Of a DNA stretch of 64,000 bases, positions 1 through 7,965 are shown one piece after another. The translations under genes were made by a program, and so were the position numbers. Source of the DNA: Borrelia turcica IST7. Its GTDB lineage: Bacteria; Spirochaetota; Spirochaetia; Borreliales; Borreliaceae. The stretch lies in NCBI RefSeq assembly GCF_003606285.1, contig NZ_CP028884.1:1-64000 (forward strand). The letters are read 5' to 3'. The number at the start of each line of letters is the position of its first letter. Position 1 is the stretch's first letter. Under the pieces are notes generated by a model that saw only the letters and a list, made by a program, of their open reading frames with translations, was not told the DNA's origin and did no database searches.

Positions 1-30
1 ATTTTATTGTTTTTTAGTATATAATAAATC
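1..30. other. Possible left hairpin telomere (box 3-like TAGTATA)
   Basis: TAGTATA lies at positions 15-21, within very AT-rich sequence. Borrelia linear replicons end in covalently closed hairpins, and their telomeres share a TAGTATA box about 14 nt from the hairpin axis, which the telomere resolvase ResT needs. Spacing from base 1 fits a window that starts at the hairpin. No clear box 1 (TATAAT-like) is visible between bases 1 and 10; as I recall, some Borrelia telomere types lack it. The genes that follow match the left chromosome end in order. This is inference, because a seven-base AT-rich motif can occur by chance. Confidence 0.45.
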
Positions 31-55
31 TCATTGTTTAGTTTTGCAAATCAAA

Positions 56-84
56 TTGATATAGTATCTATTTTATTGTATAAT
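56..84 (+). promoter_or_regulatory. Sigma-70 promoter of the first lipoprotein gene
   Basis: TTGATA at 56-61 and TATAAT at 79-84 are separated by exactly 17 bp. Transcription should start near base 91, leaving a leader of about 29 nt before the ATG at 120. Confidence 0.7.
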
Positions 85-119
85 AAGAACAAGGTAGCAA
101 GAGAAAATATTGAGAACAT

Positions 120-710
120 ATGTGGAATTATAAATCAAGCATCAATAAAATTTTTTCTAGTTTCATTCTTCTTATGGTGTCCTGTCAAACTTATCAAATA
201 GAATACGACAAATTTGCTCAAGTACTAAGCTCTAAATATTATTTAGAGACAAAATATTCAGCAGATGGTATAATTAAATCCTTAATCTCAATAAGGTATA
301 ACAAGCCTAAAGGAGAGAAAGAATATTCAATTTTAGTTAAAGCTCAAACTAGACACTCAGGGAAAGTACAAGCTTACAAAATAATCACAGATACACACTT
401 TGAAGCTATAGGAAAATTAATATCTGAAAACACTGAAAATATCATAAAATACGATGAATCTTATAATCCTTATTTCCCATATGAATCAAAAACAGTAATA
501 GAAAAAAGAGACATTGTAACAGAAATTTCTAAATTTATCATTCCAGAAGAAGAATTTTTAAAATTTATTAAAATAAAAAATAAATACAATAAAATAGCTG
601 AGTTTAAAGTTTATACCGCTAATAGCTATACAATTGTTAGTTTCAGTAAAAATGAGATTCAAAAGTTTTTGGAAGAATTTAACTTCAAAGTAGAAATAAT
701 TGATAATTAA
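120..710 (+). CDS. Putative lipoprotein, unknown function
   Basis: The 196-residue product has an N-terminal signal (Lys-rich start, then a hydrophobic stretch at about residues 11-20) ending in LMVSC, a spirochaete-type lipobox with the lipidated Cys at about 22. The mature part is Lys/Glu/Tyr-rich and hydrophilic, with no domain I recognise. It is likely anchored to the inner or outer membrane. A strong promoter lies at 56-84, but the ribosome binding site is weak (TGAG). It is the first gene from the presumed telomere. It could match the BB0001 position of Lyme Borrelia, but I cannot confirm orthology. Confidence 0.75.
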   Translation: MWNYKSSINKIFSSFILLMVSCQTYQIEYDKFAQVLSSKYYLETKYSADGIIKSLISIRYNKPKGEKEYSILVKAQTRHSGKVQAYKIITDTHFEAIGKLISENTENIIKYDESYNPYFPYESKTVIEKRDIVTEISKFIIPEEEFLKFIKIKNKYNKIAEFKVYTANSYTIVSFSKNEIQKFLEEFNFKVEIIDN

Positions 711-872
711 AGGTAAAATGCCATAATAAAGGGCTAAGAAGAGAAATATATCTCTTTAACTCAAATAGTTCATACCTTAATTTTAAAAATAATAAAAGTC
801 AAATTTCAATTTACCTTATTGGATTACAATAAATTTTATATATTTTAATTATTAGTTTACAGTAATACTCAA

Positions 873-913
873 ATTTAAAGTTATTTAAAAATATTTATTG
901 AATAACTTTAAAT
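873..913. repeat. 13-bp perfect inverted repeat
   Basis: ATTTAAAGTTATT at 873-885 is repeated exactly in inverse at 901-913, with a 15-nt spacer. No U-tract follows, so it is not a standard terminator. The function is unknown; the low sequence complexity weakens its significance. Confidence 0.6.
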
Positions 914-1001
914 AATAACTAAAAACCAAGCTTGTATCTTGTCCTAGTGAATAAAATTACCTTAAGGCGCTGTTTGATAAATTAATTTATAAGCAAAAGA
1001 A

Positions 1002-1042
1002 GCTATTTTTTACATATTAAATACTTAAACATAAAAAATAGC
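1002..1042. repeat. 11-bp perfect inverted repeat
   Basis: GCTATTTTTTA at 1002-1012 pairs perfectly with TAAAAAATAGC at 1032-1042 across a 19-nt loop. It is AT-rich and not attached to any gene. It might be a weak terminator or a relic. Confidence 0.55.
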
Positions 1043-1361
1043 ATTATGCTAAACAAAAATACTTTTTAAATCATTATAGGGAGGATATTTAAACTTAAAT
1101 CTTAACAAGAGTAACCCTATTGATATAACAAAGTTTCCCTCGTATGAGACCTTAGGTTAAATCTAATAGTTATTCAATAAATAGTATTATATGCAATACA
1201 GTCCTTTTTCAATCAACTAATTGGGTACTTTATTAATCTTTATGCTTTTATACCCAACCTCCTTTTAAACCTAAAAATAACGTCATTCACTTTAAAAATA
1301 TTATTAGTTATTTATCTTCTATACCTGCATATATAGATATTCTAAATTCCCTATTCCCCCC

Positions 1362-1390
1362 AAAAAAAAGAAAACCCCTTGGGGAAGGGG
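1362..1390 (-). terminator. Rho-independent terminator with no obvious gene
   Basis: Read on the minus strand, CCCCTT (1390-1385), loop CCCC and AAGGGG (1380-1375) form a GC-rich hairpin, followed by TTTTCTTTTTTTT (1374-1362). This is one of the best terminators in the window, but no minus-strand coding sequence precedes it. A small RNA or a lost gene could lie at about 1391-1690. Confidence 0.65.
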
Positions 1391-1690
1391 ATTATTTAAA
1401 AGAATGTATGGTATGAAGTAAATATTGATAATAAATTCTTTTAATTTTAAAAAAGGAGAATATTTAATAATTAAATTATTAGTTCAATAATCTGATTATT
1501 TCCAGTTTTTTCTAAATTATTTTTCTATTATATCCTTTCTGTTCTTAATTCTATAAAACAGGTAATTCTATTTCCCCTTAAGATACAAATCTTTGTTGAG
1601 CGTAAGTTATACAAACAGAAAGACTTAAATGTGTTACAATATTATTACAAGTTATTTAAACTATAAATATTTTATCCTTAGGAGCAGTTT

Positions 1691-2320
1691 GTGAGACAAG
1701 ACCCCCTGTTTAAAATTTTATATATTCTTTTATTTTTCACCCTCTTCAATGCTTGTTATGTACCAGGAGAAGTTAGAAGGTATTCTATATCCAATTTTGA
1801 TGATATAAGCTTAGCTGAAATCATAACATTAGGAAAGGGTACTGTTATGCTTAAAGAATTTAGTTTTAACAACAGGTTTTCCTTTTATAAAAGACACGGT
1901 ATTCCTTATACCCTTAAGTTTGTAGCTCCTAGACATTTCACCCATCTTGTAAGTTCCAGAGAGGGTATTAAAGAGATTTATTTAAGAGGCGACATCAAGC
2001 TTCAATTTTTTCTACACTCAGGGCATTCTTTCTCTATACCAACATCATCTATTGAATCTCTACGATCAATTATTTCTGATATACAATTTAATCTATTTGG
2101 AGTCCGCAAATTAGTTACTCAAGTTCAACTGAATACACCTACAGGTATAATATCATACGCTAATCTTTACTACTCTGATGGTGTCTTATTCCTAAATTCT
2201 AATACTTATGATTTCCCCAGCATTTATTTTAGTAAATATGAAGTCAACAGGCTTTCTGTAATGCTTACAAGAAGTCATTATTCCTATCCTTGGCATGATA
2301 TTTCAATAGGATTATATTAA
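1691..2320 (+). CDS. Putative lipoprotein, unknown function (GTG start)
   Basis: The 209-residue product has a signal segment of hydrophobic residues at about 7-20 ending in LFNAC, a lipobox with Cys at about 22. The mature region is rich in Ser, Tyr and Phe, with alternating hydrophobic strands that suggest a beta-rich fold. I recognise no family. GTG at 1691 is chosen because TAGGAG (1679-1684) lies 6 nt upstream and no better ATG precedes the signal peptide. Codon use resembles its neighbours. It is isolated from other genes by long spacers on the left and a shared hairpin region on the right. Confidence 0.75.
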   Translation: MRQDPLFKILYILLFFTLFNACYVPGEVRRYSISNFDDISLAEIITLGKGTVMLKEFSFNNRFSFYKRHGIPYTLKFVAPRHFTHLVSSREGIKEIYLRGDIKLQFFLHSGHSFSIPTSSIESLRSIISDIQFNLFGVRKLVTQVQLNTPTGIISYANLYYSDGVLFLNSNTYDFPSIYFSKYEVNRLSVMLTRSHYSYPWHDISIGLY

Positions 2321-2381
2321 CACAAGATTTATTGTCATTCTCTTTTATTTGATATACCTTTATTAAGATATAAGAGCTTAT

Positions 2382-2441
2382 AAAAAAAGTCCCTACTCCT
2401 ATATCTTGTTTTGGAGAGGATTAATAGGAGTGTTGGGGACT
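2382..2441 (-). terminator. Terminator of the Cys-rich orphan gene
   Basis: Arms at 2388-2402 (AGTCCCTACTCCTA) and 2424-2441 form an imperfect but long stem. On the minus strand it is followed by TTTTTTT (2388-2382). It sits downstream of the minus-strand gene that ends at 2537. On the plus strand it may also attenuate the lipoprotein transcript that ends at 2320. Confidence 0.6.
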
Positions 2442-2536
2442 ATTGATAGAATGCTTTCTATCTTCTTATATCTACTTATAATATTATTTTATTTTTTTAA
2501 TTTTGTAAATATTTTTAATCAATTTTATTATGTCAC

Positions 2537-3172
2537 TTACTTACTTGCTTTCTCTATTGCTCTTAAGAGTCTAAGCTCTCCCTTACTTATACCTGACTTA
2601 TTGAGCTCTTCCCTTGCTCCCATACACATTTTTGAGTCAAGTTTTCTATTTGATTCCTGCATTTCTTTAATCTCTAGCTCACTGGGTTCATAATCAATCC
2701 ACTTCCTATCTACCCATCCCTTCTCCCACTCATAATATCCCTCATTATGATTATTTCCACTAAGCTCATCAAAATGTCTTGTTAGCGCTGAGACTACCTT
2801 TGCTCCGTAATAAAGCATCTTATCTGTTTCCATCTCTGTTATAAATTTATCATAATCATACTCTTCCCCTGTCTGCATATTCACAATGTCCACTATAAGC
2901 TTAAATATATTTATGCAATTCATTGCTATATTCCCAAACGGAAGGTCTGGATTGCTTAATGATTTAATATTAACTTCATACTTATTCTTTAAGCTTCTAG
3001 GTATTCTGAAAAAGTCAATAACATACCCATTAACCCTAGCCTTGTAATTTGCCTCATACTCTGCATTCCCAAAAAAAGTTTCCTTCCTCTCAGATACTAT
3101 ATTCTCACAACACTTCTCACAACACAGTATCATAGGAAAGATTCCCTTATTTGTTTGTTTAATTCCTCTCAT
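2537..3172 (-). CDS. Orphan Cys-rich hypothetical protein
   Basis: The 211-residue soluble protein has no signal peptide. Near the N-terminus, a CCEKCC cluster (about residues 17-22) could bind metal or form a small knuckle. The middle is mixed alpha/beta with acidic and aromatic patches, and the C-terminal 50 residues are a charged helix rich in Glu and Lys. I recognise no family. The start is placed at ATG 3172 because GAGGTG lies 6-7 nt upstream; a GTG three codons earlier (3181) is possible. It is monocistronic, with its own terminator at 2382-2441 and a 350-bp spacer upstream. Position and isolation suggest an accessory, possibly plasmid-derived gene at the chromosome end. Confidence 0.7.
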   Translation of the reverse strand: MRGIKQTNKGIFPMILCCEKCCENIVSERKETFFGNAEYEANYKARVNGYVIDFFRIPRSLKNKYEVNIKSLSNPDLPFGNIAMNCINIFKLIVDIVNMQTGEEYDYDKFITEMETDKMLYYGAKVVSALTRHFDELSGNNHNEGYYEWEKGWVDRKWIDYEPSELEIKEMQESNRKLDSKMCMGAREELNKSGISKGELRLLRAIEKASK

Positions 3173-3181
3173 CTTTATCAC

Positions 3182-3522
3182 CTCAAACCTAAGTTATTTT
3201 TTTCTCTCTTTATTTTGTGTACATTATTATAATATATATCAAATAAGAATTAATACAATTGTATGCCCTTTTTATTATTTCTTTTCTTCTCAGTGATTTT
3301 TATTGTTTTTTTTTGATTTTGCGGTAAAATATTATTTATCTTTAACCTTTAACCATTTATAAAAAGTCTTGAGAAATTTTATTTCACATGGCTTTTTATT
3401 TATTTTTTTACTTTTCCCTTCCTACTTACTTTCTTTATTCTTACCTTCCACTTGTCTTTAGATTTATCTACAAATAACTCACATACAATCCCAGGACTTG
3501 ACATATCATTTATTTATGGAAG
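3182..3522. other. 340-bp spacer upstream of the orphan gene
   Basis: It is AT-rich and pyrimidine-rich on the plus strand. It must contain the promoter of the minus-strand gene that starts at 3172: a TATAAT-like element is seen on the minus strand near 3228-3233. It also contains a 34-codon minus-strand frame (3504-3400) without a ribosome binding site. I see nothing else I can support. Confidence 0.5.
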
Positions 3523-4602
3523 CTATTTTATATTTTTATTAAGTTTCTGATATCCCTCTGGAATAAGCACAATATCAATACCCGAGCTTAAAGATTTTTT
3601 AATTGCATCTTTTATTCTAAAATTATTCACAATTGCTCCCATATCATACGCATCCGTTATTATCATACTATCAATATTTAAATTATATCTTATAATATCC
3701 ACAATATCCTTTGACATACTAGTTATATCTTTAGAAATCTTAGACGCTAAAACATGACCAATCATAATAAATTTTGCTTCTCTACCAAAAATAAATGGCA
3801 CAAAATTGTTTCCCATTAAAAAATTTTTACTATAAGGCAAAAAAGCTATTTCCTTATGAGTATCCACTTTAGTCCCTCCAAGTCCGGGAAAATGTTTAAC
3901 CACTGCAGAAACACCTTGCCTCTGTATTGCCTCTACAAATGACTCTACCATAAGCCCAACATTGTAAACTAAATGTCCAAAAGTCCTGTTCACTAAAGGA
4001 CTAACAGGAGCAAATTTTACATCAGCTACTGGTGCCATGTTGACATTAATTCCAAGTCGTCTAAGTTGTTTTCCAAGTATTTCACCAATTTTATAAGCCA
4101 GATGCACATCATTTGTTCCACCAACAGATTCCATAGAAGGAAAATTATAAACACCCAATTTTTTATTTTCACTAACTCTATTAACCAATCCCCCTTCCTC
4201 ATCAACAGCAATAAAAATATCAGAGCCAAGATATTGCTTTAATGAGTCAATCAACTCTTTGGTTTGATCAGCCTCTTTGAAATTTTCTCTAAATAAAATC
4301 ACCCCTATTGGATTAATCTCTTTTATTTTTTCAAGCTCATCTCTACTAAGTCTTTGAACAGCATTAGGTTCTGCAACATTCCTAATGCCAATAAACAAAC
4401 GTCTCTCCTTTAAATTATCCTTAAAATCAACTTTTCCCAAAAATTTCTCAATACTTACAAGGTCAGATTTATCCTGCTCGAAGTAATCATAATCTATCTC
4501 AGGAACATTTCCCAATAAATACAAATTCAAAGAAAATAAGATCTCTATCAATAAAAACTTAAATATTCCATTTACCATCTCTAAAAACCAAACCATAATC
4601 AT
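3523..4602 (-). CDS. Glycoside hydrolase family 3, beta-N-acetylhexosaminidase-like
   Basis: The 359-residue product is a membrane-anchored GH3 N-terminal barrel. A hydrophobic segment at about residues 13-32 is a signal anchor or signal peptide. Family motifs follow in order: GVILFREN, VDEEGG, the substrate-binding NRTFG, KHFPG followed by VDTH (the Asp-His dyad that serves as acid/base in NagZ enzymes), and ITDAYDMGAI with the nucleophile Asp. The usual KHFPGHG reads KHFPGLG. The likely role is release of GlcNAc from peptidoglycan fragments or chito-oligosaccharides. Its 5' end overlaps the upstream gene by 44 nt, so the two are translationally coupled; an internal ATG at about 4575 is an alternative start. 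It corresponds in order to BB0002. Confidence 0.85.
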   Translation of the reverse strand: MIMVWFLEMVNGIFKFLLIEILFSLNLYLLGNVPEIDYDYFEQDKSDLVSIEKFLGKVDFKDNLKERRLFIGIRNVAEPNAVQRLSRDELEKIKEINPIGVILFRENFKEADQTKELIDSLKQYLGSDIFIAVDEEGGLVNRVSENKKLGVYNFPSMESVGGTNDVHLAYKIGEILGKQLRRLGINVNMAPVADVKFAPVSPLVNRTFGHLVYNVGLMVESFVEAIQRQGVSAVVKHFPGLGGTKVDTHKEIAFLPYSKNFLMGNNFVPFIFGREAKFIMIGHVLASKISKDITSMSKDIVDIIRYNLNIDSMIITDAYDMGAIVNNFRIKDAIKKSLSSGIDIVLIPEGYQKLNKNIK

Positions 4603-6055
4603 TCTTCAATAAATTATTAAGAGAATTATTTAAGTAATCAGCAATATAAGAAATATTAAATGAAAGCTTCTCTTTTAAGTAACCACTGGCAATAAGCATA
4701 TCAATAAATAACTTTGCAGGAAGAAACCTATTTCCTCTACTAACTTCAAAAATTAAGGGATTATCCACTAACTTTACTATTTCCCAAGTTATTTGTTCAA
4801 TCGCAATATACTTACCCACCTCTTTATTTTGCTCAATAATTCTACTAGGCATCTCTTCTATTATTTTATCAATATTATTGACCAAATATTCTAAATTAAA
4901 AAGACCAGTAGCACAATTAAACAGTATTTTCTCTCCTCTATATTCAGCTTTTCGAACATCCTCTTTAGAAATAGCCCCGCCAATATCAACACATGTTAAA
5001 TCATCATCCTTATCTACAATCAAAATTCCTCCTTTTGTATCTAGTGCTGTTTTATCACTAAATTCAAAGCCAGAAGAACTGTTTGTTATAGCCATTATGG
5101 CAAGAGCCTTTAAATTAACAGTAAAACCAATATTATCAATATTACCAATATATACAAATCTTTTCCCAGACTCATAAAGTTTAAAATAAATATCTCTTAA
5201 AACCCTAAAATTTTGACCGTGTCCAGCAGGTAAAGCTAATATAGTTTTTTCGCCATCCTTTTCATAATCAAAATAAACATATTGACCATTATCCAATTTT
5301 CTATAACAATAAACTAAAGGTTGAATAGCTGTAAGAATATCTTCTTTTTTAAAATTGTAATAATTGCAATTCTTAATCAAATCTTCATCAAAAATATCAT
5401 CCAAAAATTTAGAAATGAATGTATCTGTTTTAAAACTAGTCATCTGAAACATTGAAGGCTTTTCACTTACTCCGTAAATATCCATATATCTTTTAGAAAG
5501 CATCAAAAGATGTCTAATTTTCAATGCTAAGAATGAAAATCCATAACTACCATTCTTATTAATATATGCAGGTGTTATCCCTTTTGGTAAATCTTTAAAA
5601 GCTTCCTTAGCTTCAAGTATTTTACTCTCATATAAAAGATACAATTCCTCATTAAAATCACTATTTTTCAAAATATCAACATAACTAGTTGCAGATCCTC
5701 CGTTCAAAATTCCAAACGAAAGATAAGGATATAAAGCTAACCCCAACCTTTCTAATTCATCTCCAGTAAAAATATAAAAATTATCTTCTTCTACTCTTAA
5801 AAATTCTGAAAAATTATCAATATATTTTTTCAAATTATTCTCAACAAGTCGCTTTTCAAACTTTAATTTAATAATATCACCAGAAAGATTAAAAATACTT
5901 TTGTGTCTTTTATCCGGAAAACTCTTAATAGAGACATTTAAAAGTTCAAGCCTATGACTATTAAGCTCATCAAGCATTCTTCTAGAAAAATCTTTATCTA
6001 TCATTTCAAACATACACAAGTTTAAAGAATCCTCATCTAAATCCAAAATAAACAA
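4559..6055 (-). CDS. UDPGP-family nucleotide-sugar pyrophosphorylase-like protein
   Basis: The 498-residue cytosolic protein is commonly left hypothetical in Borrelia, but it carries the landmarks of eukaryotic-type UDP-glucose/UDP-GlcNAc pyrophosphorylases. These are LNGGSATS (117-124, the LxGGxGT nucleotide loop), LPKG (156-159), QMTSFKTD (204-211, the MTSxxT motif), PAGHG (276-280) and GNIDNIG (304-310, the NxDN sugar/metal motif). The usual Arg of GGxGTRLG is replaced (SATSY), so the nucleotide loop is divergent. The likely reaction is UTP plus sugar-1-phosphate giving UDP-sugar plus PPi. It is divergent from a phosphohexomutase that could supply the sugar-1-phosphate, and is cotranscribed with the GH3 gene. 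It corresponds in order to BB0003. Confidence 0.75.
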   Translation of the reverse strand: MFILDLDEDSLNLCMFEMIDKDFSRRMLDELNSHRLELLNVSIKSFPDKRHKSIFNLSGDIIKLKFEKRLVENNLKKYIDNFSEFLRVEEDNFYIFTGDELERLGLALYPYLSFGILNGGSATSYVDILKNSDFNEELYLLYESKILEAKEAFKDLPKGITPAYINKNGSYGFSFLALKIRHLLMLSKRYMDIYGVSEKPSMFQMTSFKTDTFISKFLDDIFDEDLIKNCNYYNFKKEDILTAIQPLVYCYRKLDNGQYVYFDYEKDGEKTILALPAGHGQNFRVLRDIYFKLYESGKRFVYIGNIDNIGFTVNLKALAIMAITNSSSGFEFSDKTALDTKGGILIVDKDDDLTCVDIGGAISKEDVRKAEYRGEKILFNCATGLFNLEYLVNNIDKIIEEMPSRIIEQNKEVGKYIAIEQITWEIVKLVDNPLIFEVSRGNRFLPAKLFIDMLIASGYLKEKLSFNISYIADYLNNSLNNLLKNDYGLVFRDGKWNI

Positions 6056-6167
6056 TAATTATATCTATCTTATAGCACAATTATAATATACTAATATGTC
6101 TTATCTCATGATATGTTATTATAATATTTAAGTTCAATACTAAAATATATCACTTTAAGAGGACAAC

Positions 6168-7961
6168 ATGCTAAAACAATATATACTAAACATGATAAAT
6201 CTAAAGAATGCTATTGATGAAATGATACTCTCCCCTTCAGGATTTAGGAAAATATTTGCAAAATCAAAAGATGAAAATTCAACAGATTGTGAAATCAATG
6301 ATGATGATAAGATATTAATTGCAACAATAACCTTTACAATAGCAAATTATTTAAAAAATAAAGCAAAAGAATACATCAATATAGGACTAGACTCAAGGGC
6401 AACTGGAAGTATAATCTCTGAAATAATAATCAAGACATTAATATCAAACAACAATAATGTCAAATTTTTTGGCATACTCCCAATACCAGAAATTTTAGCT
6501 TATACAAAGAATAGTAAAAATTCAAAAGGATTCATATACATTTCCGCTAGCCATAATCCCAAAGGATATAACGGACTTAAAATTGGCCTAGACGATGGCG
6601 GTGTGTTAAATTCAAAAGAAATAAATAAAATAATACACAAAATCAAATCAAATATTGAAAACGAAATCTTGATAAAAAAATTAATAGAAAACTTAAGAAA
6701 TTTCAACACAAATGAAACTAACTTAAAACTATATGAAATAATTATTCAAAACAAGACTCAAAATAAGGCAAAATCTTATAATGCATATAAGTCATTAATG
6801 CATGAAATAATATATTCAGATATAAACAATAAAAAGAATATTGAAAACTTAAAAGAAAATATCAAAAAAAATCCTATAGGAATAATAGGAGAAATGAATG
6901 GTAGCTCTCGTATCAATTCAATAGATAGAAAAATCATCGAATCCTTTGGACTAAAATTAGAACTTCATAACACCCAATTAGGAGTTTTTAAACATGGAAT
7001 GATTCCTGAAGGTAAATCTTTATATATGTGTGAGCGAATATTAGAGGAAAAATTTAAAGAAGACAGTTCTTTCCAACTAGGCTATGTTCCTGATTGTGAT
7101 GGAGATAGAGGAAATTTAGTGTTCATTGATGAAATAAAGGGAAAATCAAAAATCATTGAAGCACAAAAAATATTTGCACTATCAGTACTCTCAGAGCTTA
7201 GTTATCTTTATCATATTGGGATTAAAACCAATTTAGCAGTTGTGGTTAATGATGCAACTTCATTAAATATTGAAAAAATAGCAACTCTATTTAATGCAAA
7301 AGTTTACAGAGTTGAAGTTGGTGAAGCAAATTTAACGGAAATGGCAGATATCTTAAGAGGGAAAGGACTGATAGTAAAAATTCTAGGAGAAGGATCAAAT
7401 GGCGGGAATATTACATATCCCTCAAAAGTACGAGACCCTCTAGCGACAGTCTTTAGTATAATTAAATTGCTAAGAATAAAAGAACTTTACAAAACATGGT
7501 GCAATTTATCTAACAATGAATATAAAGAAAATTATAATCTAGGTGATATATTGAAGACAATAAATTTCTACAGTAATGTAGAAACTTCATCTGAAAAGGC
7601 TATACTAAAACTCAAGGTAGAAAATCAAGAAATACTAAAAACACATTATGAAAAATTACTAGAAAAAGAAATGAAAAGCAATAACAAACTTATTTCAGAA
7701 TTATTAATAGACAATTTTGAAATAATCAACTATGAAGGCATTAAACAAAGCAAAACCCGAACTGGAGATTCTTCAGGAGGACTTAAAGTCTTACTTAAAA
7801 ATGCAAAAAACGAAATAATTGCAACCTTATGGATGAGAGGTTCAAAAACAGAACCAATATTCAGAGTACTCAGTGAAATTAAATCTGAAAAACAAGAAAA
7901 ACTGCTAGATCTTTTAGAATTTAATAAAGAGCTAATTCAAAACGCATACTCATTAACATAA
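6168..7961 (+). CDS. pgm: Phosphoglucomutase/phosphomannomutase
   Basis: The 597-residue protein of the alpha-D-phosphohexomutase superfamily interconverts hexose-6-phosphate and hexose-1-phosphate. It has the phosphoserine loop SASHNP (126-131, catalytic Ser128), the Mg-binding DGDRG (about 308-312), the sugar-specificity loop GEGSNGG (usually GExSGH) and the phosphate-binding RGSKTEPIFR (about 556-565, usually RxSGTEPxxR). It is longer than a typical bacterial PMM (about 450), owing to insertions rich in Asn and Lys. AGAGGA (6156-6161) sets the ATG. Substrate choice between glucose, mannose and glucosamine cannot be told. It ends 5 nt from the convergent trpS. It corresponds in order to BB0004. 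Confidence 0.88.
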   Translation: MLKQYILNMINLKNAIDEMILSPSGFRKIFAKSKDENSTDCEINDDDKILIATITFTIANYLKNKAKEYINIGLDSRATGSIISEIIIKTLISNNNNVKFFGILPIPEILAYTKNSKNSKGFIYISASHNPKGYNGLKIGLDDGGVLNSKEINKIIHKIKSNIENEILIKKLIENLRNFNTNETNLKLYEIIIQNKTQNKAKSYNAYKSLMHEIIYSDINNKKNIENLKENIKKNPIGIIGEMNGSSRINSIDRKIIESFGLKLELHNTQLGVFKHGMIPEGKSLYMCERILEEKFKEDSSFQLGYVPDCDGDRGNLVFIDEIKGKSKIIEAQKIFALSVLSELSYLYHIGIKTNLAVVVNDATSLNIEKIATLFNAKVYRVEVGEANLTEMADILRGKGLIVKILGEGSNGGNITYPSKVRDPLATVFSIIKLLRIKELYKTWCNLSNNEYKENYNLGDILKTINFYSNVETSSEKAILKLKVENQEILKTHYEKLLEKEMKSNNKLISELLIDNFEIINYEGIKQSKTRTGDSSGGLKVLLKNAKNEIIATLWMRGSKTEPIFRVLSEIKSEKQEKLLDLLEFNKELIQNAYSLT

Positions 7962-7965
7962 ATGA

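Larger units (their letters stand above)
711..1690. other. Gene-poor 980-bp subtelomeric spacer
   Basis: I find no credible coding sequence here on either strand. The stretch holds a small hairpin after the first gene (AAGAGA at 39 nt past its stop, pairing with TCTCTT, 739-756), two longer AT-rich inverted repeats, one good minus-strand terminator, and two Shine-Dalgarno-like tracts (1078-1090 and 1452-1469) that are not followed by any open frame. This looks like decayed subtelomeric DNA rather than an active gene. Confidence 0.6.

Noticed and set aside
739..756. Small hairpin (AAGAGA/TCTCTT) after the first lipoprotein gene
   Set aside because: Only a 6-bp AT-rich stem with no T-tract, so it is not reported as a terminator.
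2406..2693. A 95-codon plus-strand hydrophobic frame
   Set aside because: It is antisense to the Cys-rich gene and begins inside a terminator hairpin; its Ser/Leu/Ile composition is what antisense AT-rich coding DNA gives.
3400..3504. A 34-codon minus-strand frame just downstream of the GH3 gene, with a Lys-rich C-terminus
   Set aside because: No ribosome binding site, a stop codon three codons upstream of its ATG, and no recognisable similarity; it could be a relic but cannot be supported.
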